A stretch of DNA of 64,000 bases from an uncultured Negativicutes bacterium (GCA_900752195.1 CAADUJ010000012.1:73941-137940), one strand, 5' to 3'. Shown: positions 52,353 to 61,873, counted from the stretch's first letter. Translations and numbers: made by a program. The notes: generated from the sequence alone by a model not told the origin.

Positions 52353-54803
52353 ATGGGAAAAACTGCATTTGATACGTTGCTTGGCAACGGCATTGTTATT
52401 TTAGATGGTGCAACAGGAACGAATTTACAACGGGCCGGGATGCCTGTAGGTGTTTGTCCGGAACTTTGGATCATGGAACATCCCGATGTATTAATGAATT
52501 TGCAGCGGCAATTTGTTGCCATGGGGACGCAAATCGTATATGCACCGACGTTTACAGGAAACCGTATTAAATTAGGGGAATACGGTCTTGCTGATCGGCT
52601 GGAAGAAATCAATCATACACTCATAGACATTTCTAAAAAAGCCGTTGGACCGGATGTGCTCGTTGCCGGGGATATGACCATGACAGGAGAACAACTCTAT
52701 CCATTAGGAGACATGTCTTTTGACGATCTTGTCGATGTGTATAAAGAACAGGCAAAGGCACTTTACGAAGGAGGCTGTGACCTTTTTGTCGTAGAAACGA
52801 TGATGAGCCTTCAGGAGACACGAGCTGCCGTCCTTGCGATTCGTGGCGTCTCTAATCTTCCCATTATGGCGACGCTGACCTTTGAAAAGGATGGCCGCAC
52901 ACTCTATGGAACGCCACCGGAAGCGGCTGTCGTTGTATTACAGGAGCTTGGCGTCAGTGCCATTGGATTGAATTGCTCGACGGGACCAGCTGATATGGTA
53001 TCTCTTATAGACCGCATGTACGCATATGCGACGGTGCCGCTCATAGCAAAACCCAATGCAGGCCTGCCGGAAATAGAAGACGGAAAAACGGTGTACAAGA
53101 TGACACCTGCAGAATTTGCAAAGGACGCAGCCATCCTCGTCGAACACGGTGCACACATCGTCGGTGGTTGCTGTGGGACGACGCCGGAACATATTAAAGC
53201 GTTGACTGATGCTGTTACAGTCATGACGCCGCTTCCTACGAAAAAAGAAAAGAAACGAGTTCTGGCATCGGAACGAGCTGTCGTCGATATATCTCTTGAC
53301 GGCCCCTTGCAAATCATTGGTGAACGTATCAATCCGACAGGGAAAAAGACGTTGCAAGAAGAACTTCGGGCCGGCAAAATGGATCAGGTCCTTACCTTTG
53401 CGCGGCAACAGGATGAAGATGGTGCGGTCATTCTCGATGTCAATATGGGGACCAACGGCATCGACGAAAAAGATATGATGCTTCGTGCAATTGATGAAAT
53501 CACGGCTGCGGTCAGCTTGCCTCTCTGTATCGATTCCAGTTATCCCGAAGTCATCGAAGCGGCACTAAAACGGTATCCAGGAAGGGCTCTTATCAACTCC
53601 ATTTCATTGGAATCATCGAAATGTGACTATTTGCTGGATGTGGCAAAACGCTATGGTGCCATGTTTATTGCCTTACCCGTATCGGATAAAGGATTGCCAA
53701 AGAAGCTGGAAGAAAAACATGAAAATATTCACGCTATCCTCCAAAAGGCTTTTCATAAAGGTTTCGTAAAAGAAGACATCATCGTCGATGGCCTCGTTGG
53801 AGCCGTTGGAGCCTTGCCAGAGGCCGGCCTTGACTGCTTTAGTACATTTCGCCATTGCCACGATGACTTAGGACTTGCAACGGTGTGCGGCTTGTCGAAT
53901 ATTTCCTTTGGCATGCCCAATCGTAAATTCCTCAATGCCGCTTTTCTGGCCATGGCGATTGGCAGTGGCCTTACCCTTGCCATTGCCAATCCGTCTCAGG
54001 ATTTGCTCATGAATATAGGAGCTTCAGCAAACGTACTCATGAATTTTAGCGGCTCTAGTGATAAATATATCCAGCGCATGGATCAATATGATAAAAAAGA
54101 AGCTCGTCTGAGCGTTGAAGAAAAGCCTCGAGCCCGAATAGAACAGAAGACCCTGACCTCTGATGAAGTCGATGAGTCCCTTGCAGCAAATCCTGTCTAT
54201 GAAGCCGTCCTGCACGGCGATAAGACCAATATCATTGCTTTTGCGGAAAAAGAACTTCAAGGTGGGAAAAAGGCAGAAGACATCATTGATGGTCTTCTTA
54301 TTCCTGCTATTACCCGGGTCGGCGATCTCTATGACCAGCAGCGGTATTTCTTGCCTCAGCTTATTTCTGGAGCCAACGCAATGGAAACGGCCATTGCCTA
54401 CTTAGAACCGAAAATCGAAAAATCCTCTGATAATGCCGTTCTTCCGACTATCGTCGTTGCGACCGTCGAAGGAGATGTCCACGATATCGGTAAGAATCTC
54501 GTCGCACTCATGCTTCGCAATTATGGCTATACCGTCATCGATTTGGGAAAAGACGTGCCGGCTGCTGATATTATTGAAAAGGCCTTGGAAGTCCATGCCG
54601 CCGTCGTCGGCTTATCGGCTCTCATGACGACGACGATGATGCATATGAAGGATGTCATCGCCGAAGCAGCAAAACGACTTTATACGGGGAAAATCATCAT
54701 TGGCGGTGCCGCCGTCACATCGAGTTTTGCCGATGAAATCGGTGCAGACGGCTATTCAAAGGATGCGGCTGATTGCGTTCGCCTGGTCAAATCGCTGCTA
54801 TGA
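52353..54803 (+). CDS. metH: B12-dependent methionine synthase without activation domain
   Basis: The 816-residue protein has a homocysteine-binding domain (about 1-290; zinc Cys in GLNCSTGP and GGCCGTTPEH), a pterin-binding domain (about 310-570, GERINPTGKK), a B12 cap (about 590-680) and a B12-binding domain ending the protein (GDVHDIGKNL with the axial His near residue 710). The SAM-binding reactivation domain of E. coli MetH is absent; the upstream fusion protein probably replaces it. The ATG at 52353 is eight bases after GGGGG. Confidence 0.95.
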   Translation: MGKTAFDTLLGNGIVILDGATGTNLQRAGMPVGVCPELWIMEHPDVLMNLQRQFVAMGTQIVYAPTFTGNRIKLGEYGLADRLEEINHTLIDISKKAVGPDVLVAGDMTMTGEQLYPLGDMSFDDLVDVYKEQAKALYEGGCDLFVVETMMSLQETRAAVLAIRGVSNLPIMATLTFEKDGRTLYGTPPEAAVVVLQELGVSAIGLNCSTGPADMVSLIDRMYAYATVPLIAKPNAGLPEIEDGKTVYKMTPAEFAKDAAILVEHGAHIVGGCCGTTPEHIKALTDAVTVMTPLPTKKEKKRVLASERAVVDISLDGPLQIIGERINPTGKKTLQEELRAGKMDQVLTFARQQDEDGAVILDVNMGTNGIDEKDMMLRAIDEITAAVSLPLCIDSSYPEVIEAALKRYPGRALINSISLESSKCDYLLDVAKRYGAMFIALPVSDKGLPKKLEEKHENIHAILQKAFHKGFVKEDIIVDGLVGAVGALPEAGLDCFSTFRHCHDDLGLATVCGLSNISFGMPNRKFLNAAFLAMAIGSGLTLAIANPSQDLLMNIGASANVLMNFSGSSDKYIQRMDQYDKKEARLSVEEKPRARIEQKTLTSDEVDESLAANPVYEAVLHGDKTNIIAFAEKELQGGKKAEDIIDGLLIPAITRVGDLYDQQRYFLPQLISGANAMETAIAYLEPKIEKSSDNAVLPTIVVATVEGDVHDIGKNLVALMLRNYGYTVIDLGKDVPAADIIEKALEVHAAVVGLSALMTTTMMHMKDVIAEAAKRLYTGKIIIGGAAVTSSFADEIGADGYSKDAADCVRLVKSLL

Positions 54804-54944
54804 TGGGCGTATCGGCCGGGGTTTATCTCTGTTTTATGATTTTTGTTACAAATGTATGACAATTTCATTCCATTACTTTGCGTGAAATGGTATTCAGTGT
54901 ATACTAACAACATCTTATAAAATAGTTTCTGAAAGGATGAGGGC

Positions 54945-55481
54945 ATGATGAAACGTATACGAACGCTATCTGCTGTGTGTATCACGATAGCCGTACTGTC
55001 CGTGGGCATGAACGCCTTTGCGACAAAACCTGCTGCAGGACTTCCCAGTCCAATCCGTACCTACGATTCGTATGAAGCAGCAGCTTCTGCTGTTGGGTTT
55101 GTGCCTTTGTACATGACAAAGGATTCTGGTTATACGTGCACATATATTTCAACCATATCCAATGATGTCGTTGATTTAGGCTTCCAGAAATTGGGGCAGT
55201 CCGATAGAACAATCCGGGTACGTACAGCAAAGGCTCGTAACGATATGGGTGTAGAGGGAATCAGTGGCATCTATGGCGTGACATGGCAGAAGAAGGTCAT
55301 TGATGGCATAACTGTATATGTCACACAGGTTGATGAGCAAACGGTGGCAGCCCATTGGAAACAGGGAAATTATAATTTTTCTGCGCAAGGAACGAATCTA
55401 TCTTATGTGGAATTCATGAGTCTTCTGGAAAACAGCCTCGTCGATGATACAGCTCATTATTTCTCTGCAGGGAAATGGTAA
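54945..55481 (+). CDS. Exported hypothetical protein
   Basis: This 178-residue protein has a signal peptide (1-26, AFA-T) and a mature region starting with SYEAAASAVGFVPLYMTKDSGYTC, reminiscent of DUF4367-type anti-sigma sensor domains, but the match is weak. It is a single periplasmic protein with a terminator. AAAGGATG precedes the two consecutive ATGs. Function unknown. Confidence 0.75.
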   Translation: MMKRIRTLSAVCITIAVLSVGMNAFATKPAAGLPSPIRTYDSYEAAASAVGFVPLYMTKDSGYTCTYISTISNDVVDLGFQKLGQSDRTIRVRTAKARNDMGVEGISGIYGVTWQKKVIDGITVYVTQVDEQTVAAHWKQGNYNFSAQGTNLSYVEFMSLLENSLVDDTAHYFSAGKW

Positions 55482-55498
55482 GGTCCATTTTAGCTGTT

Positions 55499-55538
55499 GA
55501 AAAGGTATTCGCAATACGTAGTTGTGGATGCCTTTTCT
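55499..55538 (+). terminator. Terminator-like hairpin
   Basis: GAAAAGGTATTCGCAA pairs along its full length, with G-U pairs, with TTGTGGATGCCTTTTC; the tail is short in T. Confidence 0.65.
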
Positions 55539-55674
55539 TAGTATGGGACAAAAAATCAGTATGGCCTCTAGCCATGAACCGATTTTAGTGGGATAATCTT
55601 AGTAATACGTATTTTCGTTGTGATGCACCCTTACCGGTGCACATACATACTTGTATATAAAGGAGTTATGACCG

Positions 55675-56334
55675 ATGTCTATTGCATCATATATTGAACA
55701 TACTTTATTGAAACCTGATGCGACGCCAGACCAAATCCGCACTCTTTGTGAAGAAGCGCGGCGCTATGGATTTGCAGCAGTCTGCGTCAATTCTTCTTAT
55801 GTTAGTCTTGCTAAAGAACTTCTTTCCGGCACGGATGTTCTTGTTACGTCTGTCGTCGGTTTTCCCCTGGGCGCTATGGATAAAAAGGCTAAGGCAATGG
55901 AAACCGAAATCGCCTGCCATGACGGCGCTGATGAAATTGATATGGTCATCGCCCTTGGCCGCCTGAAAAGTGGTGATTGGTCTTATGTCGAAAACGATAT
56001 GAAAGGTGTCGTGTCTGCCGCTGTCGGACGTCCTGTAAAAGTCATTATCGAAACGGGGCTTTTGACGGATGACGAAAAGGTGAAGGCCTGTGAAGCAGCC
56101 CTGCGCAGCGGTGCTCAATACGTTAAAACATCGACGGGATTCGGCTATGGCGGAGCCACTGTACACGATGTAGCCCTCATGAAGAAAACCGTGGGTTCAT
56201 CCATGAAAATCAAGGCTTCTGGCGGAATCCGTGACTATCATACGGCAAGGGCTATGATCGAAGCAGGGGCGGATCGCCTCGGAGTCAGCGCAGGTGTTGC
56301 TATTGCAGAAGGGGAAAACCATGACGCCAAGTGA
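55675..56334 (+). CDS. deoC: Deoxyribose-phosphate aldolase
   Basis: The 219-residue class I aldolase splits deoxyribose 5-phosphate to glyceraldehyde 3-phosphate and acetaldehyde. Motifs are IEHTLLKPDAT at the start, EIDMVIALG, and the Schiff-base Lys in YVKTSTGFGYGGAT near residue 152. A hairpin (TGCACC/GGTGCA) lies in its short leader near 55624-55640. The stop overlaps the walJ-like gene by 14 bases. Confidence 0.96.
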   Translation: MSIASYIEHTLLKPDATPDQIRTLCEEARRYGFAAVCVNSSYVSLAKELLSGTDVLVTSVVGFPLGAMDKKAKAMETEIACHDGADEIDMVIALGRLKSGDWSYVENDMKGVVSAAVGRPVKVIIETGLLTDDEKVKACEAALRSGAQYVKTSTGFGYGGATVHDVALMKKTVGSSMKIKASGGIRDYHTARAMIEAGADRLGVSAGVAIAEGENHDAK

Positions 56335-57247
56335 GGTTGCACTATTCCAGATGGCCCGGGATATTGCCATGAAAAAAGGGCTTTCACCGGTTCAAATGCC
56401 TTCAGTTACAGCGGCCGGACCTTCCTTTCAAGCCTTTGAAAAGCCCCTTTGTCCCGTAGATCATCGGGATGATTGTATGGTCAGCCTTCTAGCTAGTGGC
56501 AGTAAGGGAAACGCTGCATATATCCGCATTGGTACTACGCAGATCCTCATTGATGCCGGTATCAGCTGTCGCCGTATCGAACAAGGACTGAAACGGTTTC
56601 ATTGCTCCTTAGGAGATATAGATGCCTTGTTTATTACACATGAACATACGGATCATGTGAGAGGTGTCCCTATTCTCTTGAAGCGCACACATATGCCAGT
56701 ATATACGACGCTGGAAACATGGAAGGCCATGGGAAACACGGCAGTAGCCTATGCCAATCGCTTTTGCCGTCTTCCTAGAAAACTCCATTTAGGCGACATG
56801 GAAATAGCGCCCTTTGCGACGAGCCATGATGCGGCCAGGTCTGTAGGCTATGCAGTCACTGGTAGAGATATAAAAGTGACCCTTGCAACTGACTTAGGGT
56901 ATGTTTCTGACGATGTCCGCGAGGCCTGTGCCTGGTCAGATTATCTCATTTTAGAGGCCAATCATGATGAAGATATGCTTCGCTATGGCTCGTATCCTTA
57001 CGCTCTGAAACAGCGTATACTCAGTCGTTTTGGCCATCTTTCTAACGAAGCATCGGCTCAATTTTTAACAGAAATCCCTCATCATCAGCCTATGAAGGTC
57101 CTCCTGGCTCATCGTAGTGAGCATAATAACAGTCCGGCCTGCACGATACAGACTATGCGACGCGTGCTTACGGGTAAGGGAATCTCCATTGGACGAGACA
57201 TCTTGTTACGTTTGTCCTCAGCTCATGGTACTGTGTATTTTCAATAG
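56321..57247 (+). CDS. walJ: MBL-fold hydrolase of the WalJ/YycJ family
   Basis: The 308-residue protein has a metallo-beta-lactamase domain from about residue 50: SLLASGSKGNAAYI, metal ligands in THEHTDHV near residue 107, and HRSEHNNSP near the end. YycJ/WalJ proteins sit in the WalRK-HtrA neighbourhood and affect DNA replication/cell division coordination. Here an N-terminal extension of about 50 residues precedes the fold. It overlaps deoC and is 13 bases before htrA. Confidence 0.9.
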   Translation: MTPSEVALFQMARDIAMKKGLSPVQMPSVTAAGPSFQAFEKPLCPVDHRDDCMVSLLASGSKGNAAYIRIGTTQILIDAGISCRRIEQGLKRFHCSLGDIDALFITHEHTDHVRGVPILLKRTHMPVYTTLETWKAMGNTAVAYANRFCRLPRKLHLGDMEIAPFATSHDAARSVGYAVTGRDIKVTLATDLGYVSDDVREACAWSDYLILEANHDEDMLRYGSYPYALKQRILSRFGHLSNEASAQFLTEIPHHQPMKVLLAHRSEHNNSPACTIQTMRRVLTGKGISIGRDILLRLSSAHGTVYFQ

Positions 57248-57260
57248 GGAGGTATGAATT

Positions 57261-58370
57261 ATGACTCATAAACGAATCGTAACTGCCATCGTAGCAGTTC
57301 TTCTCATCGGCGCAGGTATATTCGGTGGATTTACGTTGCATGACAAACTCATGCAGCCTTCTTATCAAGGCAATCTGGATCAGTTGCAGCAACCTAAATC
57401 GAGTGAAGCTATTTCTGATGCCCGTAATACGGCTATTGTCCAGGCAGCTAAAAAGGTAGGGCCTGCCGTCGTCGGTATTACGACAAAAGTCTATAACAGA
57501 GATATCTTTAACCGTAAAGTTCTCGTCGGTGAAGGTGTAGGTTCTGGTATTATCTTCGATAAGGCCGGCTATATCGTGACGAACAATCACGTCGTCGGTA
57601 CGGCAAAAACGGTCATCGTATCGTTGGCAGATGGTCAAAGTACAGAAGGCACCGTCATCGGCCGCGATGAACAGACGGACCTTGCTGTCGTCAAAATCAA
57701 TGTCGATAATTTACCAGTTGCTGAATTTGGAGATAGTGATTCTCTGCAGGTCGGCGAAACGGCCATTGCCATTGGCAATCCGTTGGGATTAGAATTTCAG
57801 GGTACTGTAACGGCCGGTGTCATCAGCTCGCTGAATCGTACCATTGGTGTGGAAGGGGAAGGAATGAAGCTCATTCAGACGGATGCAGCCATCAATCCAG
57901 GCAATTCCGGTGGTGCCCTCGTCGATGCGGATGGAAAAGTCATCGGTATTAACAGTGCAAAAATTTCGAAGGAAGGTGTCGAAGGTCTTGGATTTGCTAT
58001 CCCTATCAACACGGCACGACCTATATTAGAATCGCTCATCAAAAACGGGAAAGTATCTCGCCCGTATATGGGATTCTATGGTTTGGATCAGCAAATGGCA
58101 GCCCGTTTTGGACTGGAAATGAATGCTACTGGCGTCTATGTCTATAAAGTGGTTGCGCAGGGACCATTGGATCAGGCTGGTCTGCGTCATGGCGACATTA
58201 TAACGAAAATCGGCGATAGCGACATCAAGAACTTCAATGATCTCCGTCAAGCCTTGAACAGTTTCAAACCGGGAGACTCCATCACGGTTACATATAGTAG
58301 GAATGGTTCAGAACAGCGTGCCGATGTTACCCTTGAAGAAGCACCAGCTGATGAAGGTGACGATCAGTGA
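57261..58370 (+). CDS. htrA: HtrA/DegP-like serine protease with one PDZ domain
   Basis: The 369-residue S1C protease is anchored by an N-terminal helix (about 6-26). The triad is His in IVTNNHVV near residue 111, Asp in DEQTDLAVV near residue 141 and Ser in INPGNSGGAL near residue 215. A PDZ domain follows (about 265-355). It degrades misfolded envelope proteins. It ends overlapping rlmH, the usual Firmicute partner. Confidence 0.97.
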   Translation: MTHKRIVTAIVAVLLIGAGIFGGFTLHDKLMQPSYQGNLDQLQQPKSSEAISDARNTAIVQAAKKVGPAVVGITTKVYNRDIFNRKVLVGEGVGSGIIFDKAGYIVTNNHVVGTAKTVIVSLADGQSTEGTVIGRDEQTDLAVVKINVDNLPVAEFGDSDSLQVGETAIAIGNPLGLEFQGTVTAGVISSLNRTIGVEGEGMKLIQTDAAINPGNSGGALVDADGKVIGINSAKISKEGVEGLGFAIPINTARPILESLIKNGKVSRPYMGFYGLDQQMAARFGLEMNATGVYVYKVVAQGPLDQAGLRHGDIITKIGDSDIKNFNDLRQALNSFKPGDSITVTYSRNGSEQRADVTLEEAPADEGDDQ

Positions 58371-58846
58371 AATACCATATCATTGCCATTGGCAAGATAA
58401 AGGAAAACTATCTGACAAAGGGCATGGAAGAATATCTCAAACGGCTTCGTCCTTATGGGCAGGTAGATATAACCGTGCTCATGGAGGAAAAAATGCCTGA
58501 TAATCCTTCGCCAGCACAAAAAGAACGAGTCCTTCAGGCAGAAGGACGACGTATGCTGCAGCATGTAAAAGAAGGGTCGCATCTATTCGTTCTCGATGTG
58601 GCAGGAAAGCTCATATCCTCTGAAGAACTAGCAGCATCTTTTGCTGACGTATCACTTTATGGAACGAGCGAATTTACCTTTATTATAGGTGGTCCCTATG
58701 GCCTTTCTGAAGAAGTGCGTCAGCGGGCAGATAGCCGTATTTCCTTTGGACGAATCACATTGACCCATCAAATGGTGCGCCTTCTCTTGTTGGAACAAAT
58801 CTATCGGGCCATCAAGATACTGCGTCATGAACCGTATCATTTATAA
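58367..58846 (+). CDS. rlmH: 23S rRNA pseudouridine-1915 N3-methyltransferase
   Basis: The 159-residue SPOUT methyltransferase has FIIGGPYGLSEEVRQRA near residue 105 and the C-terminal knot LTHQMVRLLLLEQIYRAIKILRHEPYH. A GTG start overlaps the htrA stop. Length is exactly that of the family. Confidence 0.97.
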   Translation: MKYHIIAIGKIKENYLTKGMEEYLKRLRPYGQVDITVLMEEKMPDNPSPAQKERVLQAEGRRMLQHVKEGSHLFVLDVAGKLISSEELAASFADVSLYGTSEFTFIIGGPYGLSEEVRQRADSRISFGRITLTHQMVRLLLLEQIYRAIKILRHEPYHL

Positions 58847-58851
58847 TGAAG

Positions 58852-58885
58852 AAAGTCTGTTCTCTTTTATGGGCAGACTTTTTTT
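58852..58885 (+). terminator. Terminator after rlmH
   Basis: AAAGTCTG pairs with CAGACTTT, followed by T-run. Confidence 0.8.
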
Positions 58886-58995
58886 ATGGTACAACAGGTA
58901 CTGTAGCAGGAATTTTCTTTTTTATGTCAAATATGTATAATATAAGTAATGGTATTACGATATATTTGTATCGTCTGAATAAAGGAGTGAGTCCT

Positions 58996-59466
58996 ATGGC
59001 ACAACGAACAGCTACGGATATTATGGAAAAAAATTTTGTTACAGCTAAGCCGGATGCATCGGTATTTGAATTGGTAAATCTCTTTGTAAAAAATAAGATT
59101 ACATCGATTCCTATTGTCGATGAAGAAGATAATCTTGTCGGTATTGTTACGGATGCAGATTTACTATATAAAAAAGTAAAACCTCATGTACCGCACTATG
59201 TCAACCTCTTAGGGGCGAGCATCTATTACAGTGGTATCAGCGCCTATGACCGGGGTTTCAAGAAACTCATGGCTGGAACGGCTCGTGAATTGATGACAAA
59301 AGATGTTATTATTGCAGCCGGTGATGCACCGGTAGAACAAATTGCTGGCGTCATGGTAGCAGAACATTTGAAGGTTATTCCTATCGTAACAGACAAAAAG
59401 GTCATTGGTGTTGTAACACGCGGTAATATTCTCGATGAACTTTATCGTGATTTTGGGCAAGATTAG
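58996..59466 (+). CDS. CBS-domain-pair protein
   Basis: The 156-residue protein consists only of a CBS pair: first repeat DIMEKNFVTAKPDASVFELVNLF...SIPIVDEEDNLVGIVTDADLL, second repeat RELMTKDVIIAAGD...VIPIVTDKKVIGVVTRGNIL. An insertion between them (PHYVNLLGASIYYSG) is shared by its neighbour. Such proteins bind adenine nucleotides and sense energy state; a partner is unknown. AAAGGAG is eight bases before the ATG at 58996, so an upstream frame through the terminator is rejected. Confidence 0.88.
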   Translation: MAQRTATDIMEKNFVTAKPDASVFELVNLFVKNKITSIPIVDEEDNLVGIVTDADLLYKKVKPHVPHYVNLLGASIYYSGISAYDRGFKKLMAGTARELMTKDVIIAAGDAPVEQIAGVMVAEHLKVIPIVTDKKVIGVVTRGNILDELYRDFGQD

Positions 59467-59478
59467 GGAGGGACGGTC

Positions 59479-59988
59479 ATGGATACTCGCGACAATACAA
59501 AAGACACAGATTGTGTCATTAACAGCACTGTCCGCGTAGCAGATGTGATGGAACGGGTCTTCGTTTCTGTTACACCTGATATGACTATCAAAGAAGTCTT
59601 GCGTCTATTTGTGAAATATCGCCTTCAGGCAGCACCTGTAGTAGACGAAAATGATTATCTCTTAGGCATTATCAGCTCAGCCGACCTGATGTACAACAGC
59701 AATGCGCCGAAGATTCCCCGGTCTTTCCCCATTATAGGGCAGAAGATTTTTACGAATCGCGTCCATAATTATGGGCGCGATGTGCAGAAGATGATGAAGA
59801 ATACATGCAAAAAAGTAATGACAGAAAATGTCATCATCGCTAAGCCAGAAGCTGATTTAGAACAAATTGCGGCAGTCATGCTCATTGAACATCTAAAGGT
59901 CATTCCTGTTGTGGATAACAAGCGTGTCGTCGGACTTATTAAACGATCCGATATTATCGAACAGATGGCAAAAGAACTTATTGAATAA
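59479..59988 (+). CDS. CBS-domain-pair protein (tandem copy)
   Basis: The 169-residue protein is a paralogue of the preceding one with the same CBS-insert-CBS order (DVMERVFVSVTPDMTIKEVL, KVMTENVIIAKPEADLEQIAAVMLIEHLKVIPVV) and a longer polar N-terminus. The 12-base gap implies one message, so the two may form a heteromer. Target pathway unknown. Confidence 0.88.
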   Translation: MDTRDNTKDTDCVINSTVRVADVMERVFVSVTPDMTIKEVLRLFVKYRLQAAPVVDENDYLLGIISSADLMYNSNAPKIPRSFPIIGQKIFTNRVHNYGRDVQKMMKNTCKKVMTENVIIAKPEADLEQIAAVMLIEHLKVIPVVDNKRVVGLIKRSDIIEQMAKELIE

Positions 59989-60003
59989 TACTGGTAACTT
60001 GAG

Positions 60004-60037
60004 GGCCTGCATAGCTGTAAAAGCATGCAGGTCTTTT
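60004..60037 (+). terminator. Terminator after the CBS gene pair
   Basis: GGCCTGCAT pairs with ATGCAGGTC (one G-U), followed by four T. Confidence 0.75.
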
Positions 60038-60158
60038 CGTTTGGGTGAATGATGCATCCTGAGCCCTAGCCACTCATCATGGGCTGTGGTATAATGAAAT
60101 ATCATCGATTTTTACCAAGGCCATAGGCCCATCATTCAGTTTACTAGAGGAGGAAGAA

Positions 60159-61694
60159 ATGGATAACAAAGAATGTATCATTGTTGTCGATTTTGGTGGT
60201 CAATATAACCAGCTCATCGCACGACGGGTTCGTGAAAACCACGTCTACTGTGAAGTCTATCCCTATCACAAAGCCGTTGCTAAAATCAAGGAACTCAAGC
60301 CGCAGGGCATTATTTTTACGGGAGGTCCTGCCAGTGTTTACGACGACAAGGCCCCGAAAATCGAAGCAGATGTCTTTACTTTGGGCATACCCGTATTAGG
60401 ACTTTGCTATGGCATGCAGTTCATGGCACAGACATTGGGCGGTGAAGTAAAACACGCGGATCATCGTGAATTTGGTAAGACCAAGACCGTTGTCGATACG
60501 ACATCACCCTTGTTTAAAGGACTTTCCAAGGAAGAAATCGTCTGGATGAGTCATCAGGATTATGTCGCTGCGTTGCCAGACGGATTCTCTATCGTTGCGC
60601 ATTCAGAAAACTGTCCTGTAGCAGCTATGCAGAACGTCGAAAAAAAACTCTATGCCATGCAGTATCATCCTGAAGTACTCCATACGGAACATGGCAAAGA
60701 AATGCTTCATAACTTCCTCTTTGAAGTATGCCATTGTACAGGCTCGTGGACCATGGCCAACTATGCTAAAACTGCTATAGCATCTATTAAGGCCACAGTT
60801 GGTTCAGGTAAAGTCGTTCTGGCCCTTTCTGGCGGCGTAGACAGTTCTGTCGCAGCAGCCTTGATTTCTAAAGCCGTTGGAAGCCAGCTTACATGTATCT
60901 TTGTTGACCACGGTCTTCTCCGTAAAAACGAGGGCGATGAAGTCGAAAATGCGTTCAAGGGAAGCGGCATGAATTTCATCCGCGTTGATGCATCAGAACG
61001 ATTCCTTTCTAAATTAGAAGGTGTAACAGATCCGGAACGGAAACGTAAGATTATAGGTGAAGAATTTATCCGTGTCTTTGAAGATGAAGGTCGTAAAATC
61101 GGTGCCGTTGACTTTCTAGCCCAAGGCACAATCTATCCTGACGTTATCGAATCGGGTCTCGGTGATGCGGCTGTCATCAAGAGTCATCACAACGTTGGTG
61201 GCCTTCCTGCCGTTGTAGATTTTAAAGGACTCATCGAACCGCTCCGCAATCTCTTTAAAGATGAAGTACGAGAACTTGGCGCTGAATTAGGCCTTCCAGA
61301 ATATCTCGTATGGCGTCAACCATTCCCAGGCCCAGGCCTTGCTATCCGCGTTATGGGTGAAATTACGAAAGAAAAACTCGCCATCCTCCGCGATGCCGAT
61401 GCTATCTTCCGTGAAGAAATTGCCAATGCTGGACTCCAACGCGACATTAATCAGTACTTTGCCGTCCTCACCAATAACCGCTCCGTCGGCGTCATGGGGG
61501 ACTTCCGTACCTATGACTATACCTTGGCCCTCCGCGGCGTAACCACTACTGACTTCATGACCGCCGATTGGGCACGGATTCCATACGATGTATTAGATAA
61601 AATTTCAAGCCGTATCGTAAACGAAGTAGAACACATCAACCGCATCGTCTACGATATCACCAGTAAGCCACCTTCTACGATTGAATGGGAATAG
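60159..61694 (+). CDS. guaA: GMP synthase (glutamine-hydrolysing)
   Basis: The 511-residue enzyme converts XMP to GMP. The class I amidotransferase domain has the catalytic Cys in GLCYGMQFMAQ near residue 83 and the His in MQYHPEVLHTEHG. The ATP-pyrophosphatase domain has LALSGGVDSSVAA near residue 222, and the C-terminus ends STIEWE as usual. AGGAGG precedes the ATG. No guanine riboswitch was recognised upstream. Confidence 0.98.
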   Translation: MDNKECIIVVDFGGQYNQLIARRVRENHVYCEVYPYHKAVAKIKELKPQGIIFTGGPASVYDDKAPKIEADVFTLGIPVLGLCYGMQFMAQTLGGEVKHADHREFGKTKTVVDTTSPLFKGLSKEEIVWMSHQDYVAALPDGFSIVAHSENCPVAAMQNVEKKLYAMQYHPEVLHTEHGKEMLHNFLFEVCHCTGSWTMANYAKTAIASIKATVGSGKVVLALSGGVDSSVAAALISKAVGSQLTCIFVDHGLLRKNEGDEVENAFKGSGMNFIRVDASERFLSKLEGVTDPERKRKIIGEEFIRVFEDEGRKIGAVDFLAQGTIYPDVIESGLGDAAVIKSHHNVGGLPAVVDFKGLIEPLRNLFKDEVRELGAELGLPEYLVWRQPFPGPGLAIRVMGEITKEKLAILRDADAIFREEIANAGLQRDINQYFAVLTNNRSVGVMGDFRTYDYTLALRGVTTTDFMTADWARIPYDVLDKISSRIVNEVEHINRIVYDITSKPPSTIEWE

Positions 61695-61696
61695 TA

Positions 61697-61873
61697 GAAC
61701 CTTACGACCGGGCTCTTATCTACTGACAGGCGCCGCGCAGACACGCTCTGGCGGCGCCTGTTAGTCAACAGAGCTACGGCTATGCCTCCTTCCTCTTCCT
61801 TGCGAAAGCGCGTCTGCACAACACCTGCCAGCAGAACGAGTCCGGTCGTAAGGTTCGGAATGGAGGCTTTTTC
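61697..61873 (+). ncRNA. Large inverted-repeat element after guaA, candidate structured RNA or repeat
   Basis: Arms 61697-61715 and 61838-61856 are complementary at 18 of 19 positions, with the remaining pair G-U. Inside is a 15-bp hairpin at 61722-61736/61751-61765. GCCTCCTTCC (61784-61793) can pair with GGAATGGAGGC (61857-61867), next to the outer arm and followed by five T, giving a pseudoknot-like or alternative terminator. The loop segment GCAGACACGCT also matches a second inverted copy near 61807-61817. It may be the guaA 3' end structure, a small RNA or a repeated element. Confidence 0.55.

Noticed and set aside
58846..58995. Extended N-terminus of the first CBS protein
   Set aside because: The extension runs through the rlmH terminator, while the ATG at 58996 has an ideal ribosome site and starts the conserved domain.
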